A DNA stretch of 64,000 nt from Octadecabacter algicola (GTDB lineage Bacteria > Pseudomonadota > Alphaproteobacteria > Rhodobacterales > Rhodobacteraceae): contig NZ_JAKGAR010000002.1 in assembly GCF_021532625.1 (NCBI RefSeq), forward strand, positions 804,282-868,281. Reading direction: 5' to 3'. The notes under the pieces were generated by a model, which had not been told where the DNA came from, did not search any database, and was given only the letters and a program-made list of their open reading frames with translations. The translations under genes and the position numbers were made by a program. Of the stretch, positions 62,065-64,000 are shown in pieces (position 1 is the first letter of the stretch; each line of letters starts with the position of its first letter).

Positions 62065-62188
62065 ATGCAAACAAAGCAATGGTATCAAACCGCGGCCGGT
62101 TCAGATTTCCATTGTCGCTGCGCGGGTCGGAGCTTACAATTATTGAAAAGCCGACAGTCCCGGTAACCAGTTTAAAGAGTTTCACATT

Positions 62189-64000
62189 ATGGCAGGCGAA
62201 ATTATCATCGAAACAGAGCAATATATTGGGTACTCGTCACCCTACGTGTTGAACGTTGGGGACATTTTCAAAGGAAGTATTTCGAGTTCGCCTGGACCTG
62301 ATGACTACGTCGGCGTTCATGTCGAAGAAGGCAAGACCTACGTTGTTAACGTGACACCTTCGTCATCTCGTTGGCCAAGTAGTTTGAGGCTGCTGGAGGA
62401 AGGTAGAGGTCTAATTACTTGGGGCGATCAAACAAACGTAGACGGTACAGCAACTCTAAAATTTGTAGCCGACAAAACCGGAATATTTCATCTCGCCATT
62501 AACAAAGGAAATCACGGCGTTGGCGATTACGAGGTAAGCTTTGAAGAAGATCCGGACTTTGAGCCGTGGCATTTGGCAGAAATTGCGGACTATCTGACCG
62601 ACGGGTATTGGCTGGATGCCGGCGAAACCTTAGCTAGATGGGATTTTGGCGATCAAGACGGAGCCAAAGTGTTAACATACGATGCAACCGCGCTGGGTGA
62701 CACGGGTGCAGCGGCTGCACTGCAAGCATTCAGGGCTTGGACGGATGTGTCGGGGATTGAATTTGTAGCCACGACCAGCGCGCCGGATATCTATTTTACA
62801 CAAGGCGGCTTCCAAGCGTATGCGACGCATGAGATTGATGACGGTGTCCTGACACGCGCCGTCATCAATATGTATGAAACCGGTTTTGAAGACCAAGGCG
62901 GTTTTTTGGTAAGAGAACACGAAGTTCTTGTGCATGAAATCGGGCATGCTTTGGGCCTAGGCCATGCTGGCCCTTACAATGGCACGGGCACCTATGAGCT
63001 TGATGCATTGCATGCAGCAGACACGGTGCGAACATCTGTGATGTCATATTTTCGGTCGACGGACCAAGCATTCGTCGACATGTTTGACTATGACGTTCTG
63101 ACACCGATGCCTGCGGATATCATAGCGATCCAGAAACTTTACGGTGCCGTTGATATTAACATTGGCGACACGATTTATGGCCAGAATGCCGATATTTCCA
63201 ATATTTCACTGCTACCGACAGGCCTTTTAGGAAGTTATTCAGCTGCCTACCAAGATCTCCTGGGGGAAGGTGAGGCAAACCTAGAACGCTACATCTACAC
63301 GATTAAAGATGACGGTGGAACGGACACATTAGATTACTCTCGCCATAACTTTGGTGCCGACATTGACCTGACAATCCCCGAGCTCGGCGATGTCACGACG
63401 GCTGAGCGCAATATCGTATTGGCGCCGGGTACGATAATCGAAAACGCAATCTCAGGGCGTTTCAGTGACAGTATAATTGGCAATGCCGTTGCAAACAGCC
63501 TGTCTGGAAACGCCGGTGACGATACGTTGGAAGGGCACGGTGGCAACGATATACTTATGGGGGGAGCCAATGATGACCTTTTGATGGGCGGCTCAGGTGC
63601 CGATACCTTGAACGGTGGCTCTGGAAATGATGACTTGTCCGGTGGTGATGAAGATGACTGGCTTTTTGCAGCGGACTCCAACGATCTGGCTAGCGCTACA
63701 AACGTGCTAAACGGCGACGCGGGCAATGACTTTCTGCAGGGAGGCGACGGATTTGACACGCTTTTCGGCGGCGCAGATGATGACGATCTGCGCGGGGGAA
63801 ACAACAATGACTTTATGTATGGCGACGATGGCACCGACTATCTCTTCGGTGACGACGGTCAGGATGCTCTGTTCGGTGGTAATGGCGAAGACACGCTTTA
63901 TGGTGGCGACGATCTAAACACTGTCGGCGACGACGGAGACGATTACATTTTCGGTGACGATCTTCCGGTTACGTATTTCGCGGAGACGGCGGCGTCTGTG
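62189..64000 (+). CDS. Serralysin-like M10 metalloprotease with RTX repeats, 3' end outside window
   Basis: 604 codons are visible, open to the window edge. ATG at 62189 with SD AAAGAG. Residues 10-115 resemble a PPC (pre-peptidase) beta-domain (YVLNVGDIFKGSISSSPGPDDYVGV). The catalytic domain has the metzincin motif HEIGHALGLGH at residues 249-259 and the Met-turn SVMSYF with M285 and Y287, the fifth zinc ligand. From residue 431 calcium-binding RTX repeats follow (GNAGDDTLEGHGGNDILMGG). No signal peptide, fitting type I secretion. PPC at the front is unusual for serralysins. A secreted protease degrading proteins outside the cell. Confidence 0.92.
   Translation, partial: MAGEIIIETEQYIGYSSPYVLNVGDIFKGSISSSPGPDDYVGVHVEEGKTYVVNVTPSSSRWPSSLRLLEEGRGLITWGDQTNVDGTATLKFVADKTGIFHLAINKGNHGVGDYEVSFEEDPDFEPWHLAEIADYLTDGYWLDAGETLARWDFGDQDGAKVLTYDATALGDTGAAAALQAFRAWTDVSGIEFVATTSAPDIYFTQGGFQAYATHEIDDGVLTRAVINMYETGFEDQGGFLVREHEVLVHEIGHALGLGHAGPYNGTGTYELDALHAADTVRTSVMSYFRSTDQAFVDMFDYDVLTPMPADIIAIQKLYGAVDINIGDTIYGQNADISNISLLPTGLLGSYSAAYQDLLGEGEANLERYIYTIKDDGGTDTLDYSRHNFGADIDLTIPELGDVTTAERNIVLAPGTIIENAISGRFSDSIIGNAVANSLSGNAGDDTLEGHGGNDILMGGANDDLLMGGSGADTLNGGSGNDDLSGGDEDDWLFAADSNDLASATNVLNGDAGNDFLQGGDGFDTLFGGADDDDLRGGNNNDFMYGDDGTDYLFGDDGQDALFGGNGEDTLYGGDDLNTVGDDGDDYIFGDDLPVTYFAETAASV

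Larger units (their letters stand above)
61703..62188. other. Right end of the island and junction with an older element
   Basis: 486 bases between the RTX gene and the serralysin gene. Contains the GTGGTATT pair, the right attachment repeat (61888-61902), a diverged copy of the sequence that follows tRNA-Ser at the left end (TATATTGGCAGTTTGATTGAG against TATTTTGGACAGTTTGAGTGG), and the relic integrase start. No intact gene. Confidence 0.7.

Noticed and set aside
63334..63834. Minus-strand frame rich in Ser and Pro
   Set aside because: Antisense shadow of the RTX repeats in the serralysin gene.

Overview
The window looks like chromosomal DNA of a marine alphaproteobacterium of the Roseobacter group (Rhodobacteraceae). 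This rests on protein style and gene order: short-type prolyl-tRNA synthetase, HdaA with PerM and polyphosphate genes, a stand-alone ctaD, a smoEFGK-mtlK polyol locus, the tatD/MBL/holB/tmk/dac/SPOR cluster, an FNR-type box and a CtrA-type box. The genus cannot be fixed from the sequence alone; Octadecabacter, Loktanella or Yoonia relatives would fit.

Layout. 1-2.3 kb: two sulfotransferase-like paralogues separated by an opposite-strand DUF4174 gene. 2.2-7.7 kb: methylmalonyl-CoA mutase followed by a chain of tightly overlapping small genes (membrane peptide, VOC, GNAT, TerB-DnaJ, endonuclease/exonuclease/phosphatase, secreted protein). 7.7-13.3 kb, minus strand: exopolyphosphatase, polyphosphate kinase, HdaA, PerM. 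13.5-18.4 kb: proS, an unknown gene, LolC/E-type permease, LolD ATPase, Ldh-family oxidoreductase. 18.4-21 kb: a DUF3047 protein with a hairpin over its ribosome site, a metalloprotease-like lipoprotein, and two paralogous c-type cytochromes behind a perfect FNR box. 21.3-36.4 kb: housekeeping genes mostly on the minus strand (parE, UbiH-like hydroxylase, nucleotidase, carA, ctaD, lipB), a CtrA-box glycosyltransferase and a membrane-anchored LytTR regulator. 36.5 kb: tRNA-Leu(GAG). 36.8-43.7 kb: LacI-type regulator and polyol ABC transporter with mannitol dehydrogenase. 43.7-50.2 kb: conserved minus-strand cluster of replication and cell-wall genes.

50.4-64 kb is accessory DNA. It begins at tRNA-Ser(TGA), whose last 15 bases are repeated exactly at 61888-61902. 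Between the repeats lie an integrase, an orphan protein, an AlpA-like/zinc-finger/second-recombinase module, a large MmeI-like restriction-methylation protein with a compositionally foreign recognition domain, and a 1031-residue RTX protein holding an almost perfect 259-bp internal duplication. Just beyond the second repeat is the broken start of another integrase of the same family, so elements have accreted in tandem at this tRNA. The window ends inside a serralysin-type metalloprotease with RTX repeats.

The most interesting signals are the tandem island with paired GTGGTATT repeats at both ends, the mosaic restriction enzyme, the freshly duplicated RTX segment, the FNR-controlled cytochrome pair, the CtrA-controlled glycosyltransferase, and the 10-bp inverted repeat over a Shine-Dalgarno sequence at 18.4 kb. 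No CRISPR array, insertion sequence, rRNA or replication origin was recognised.
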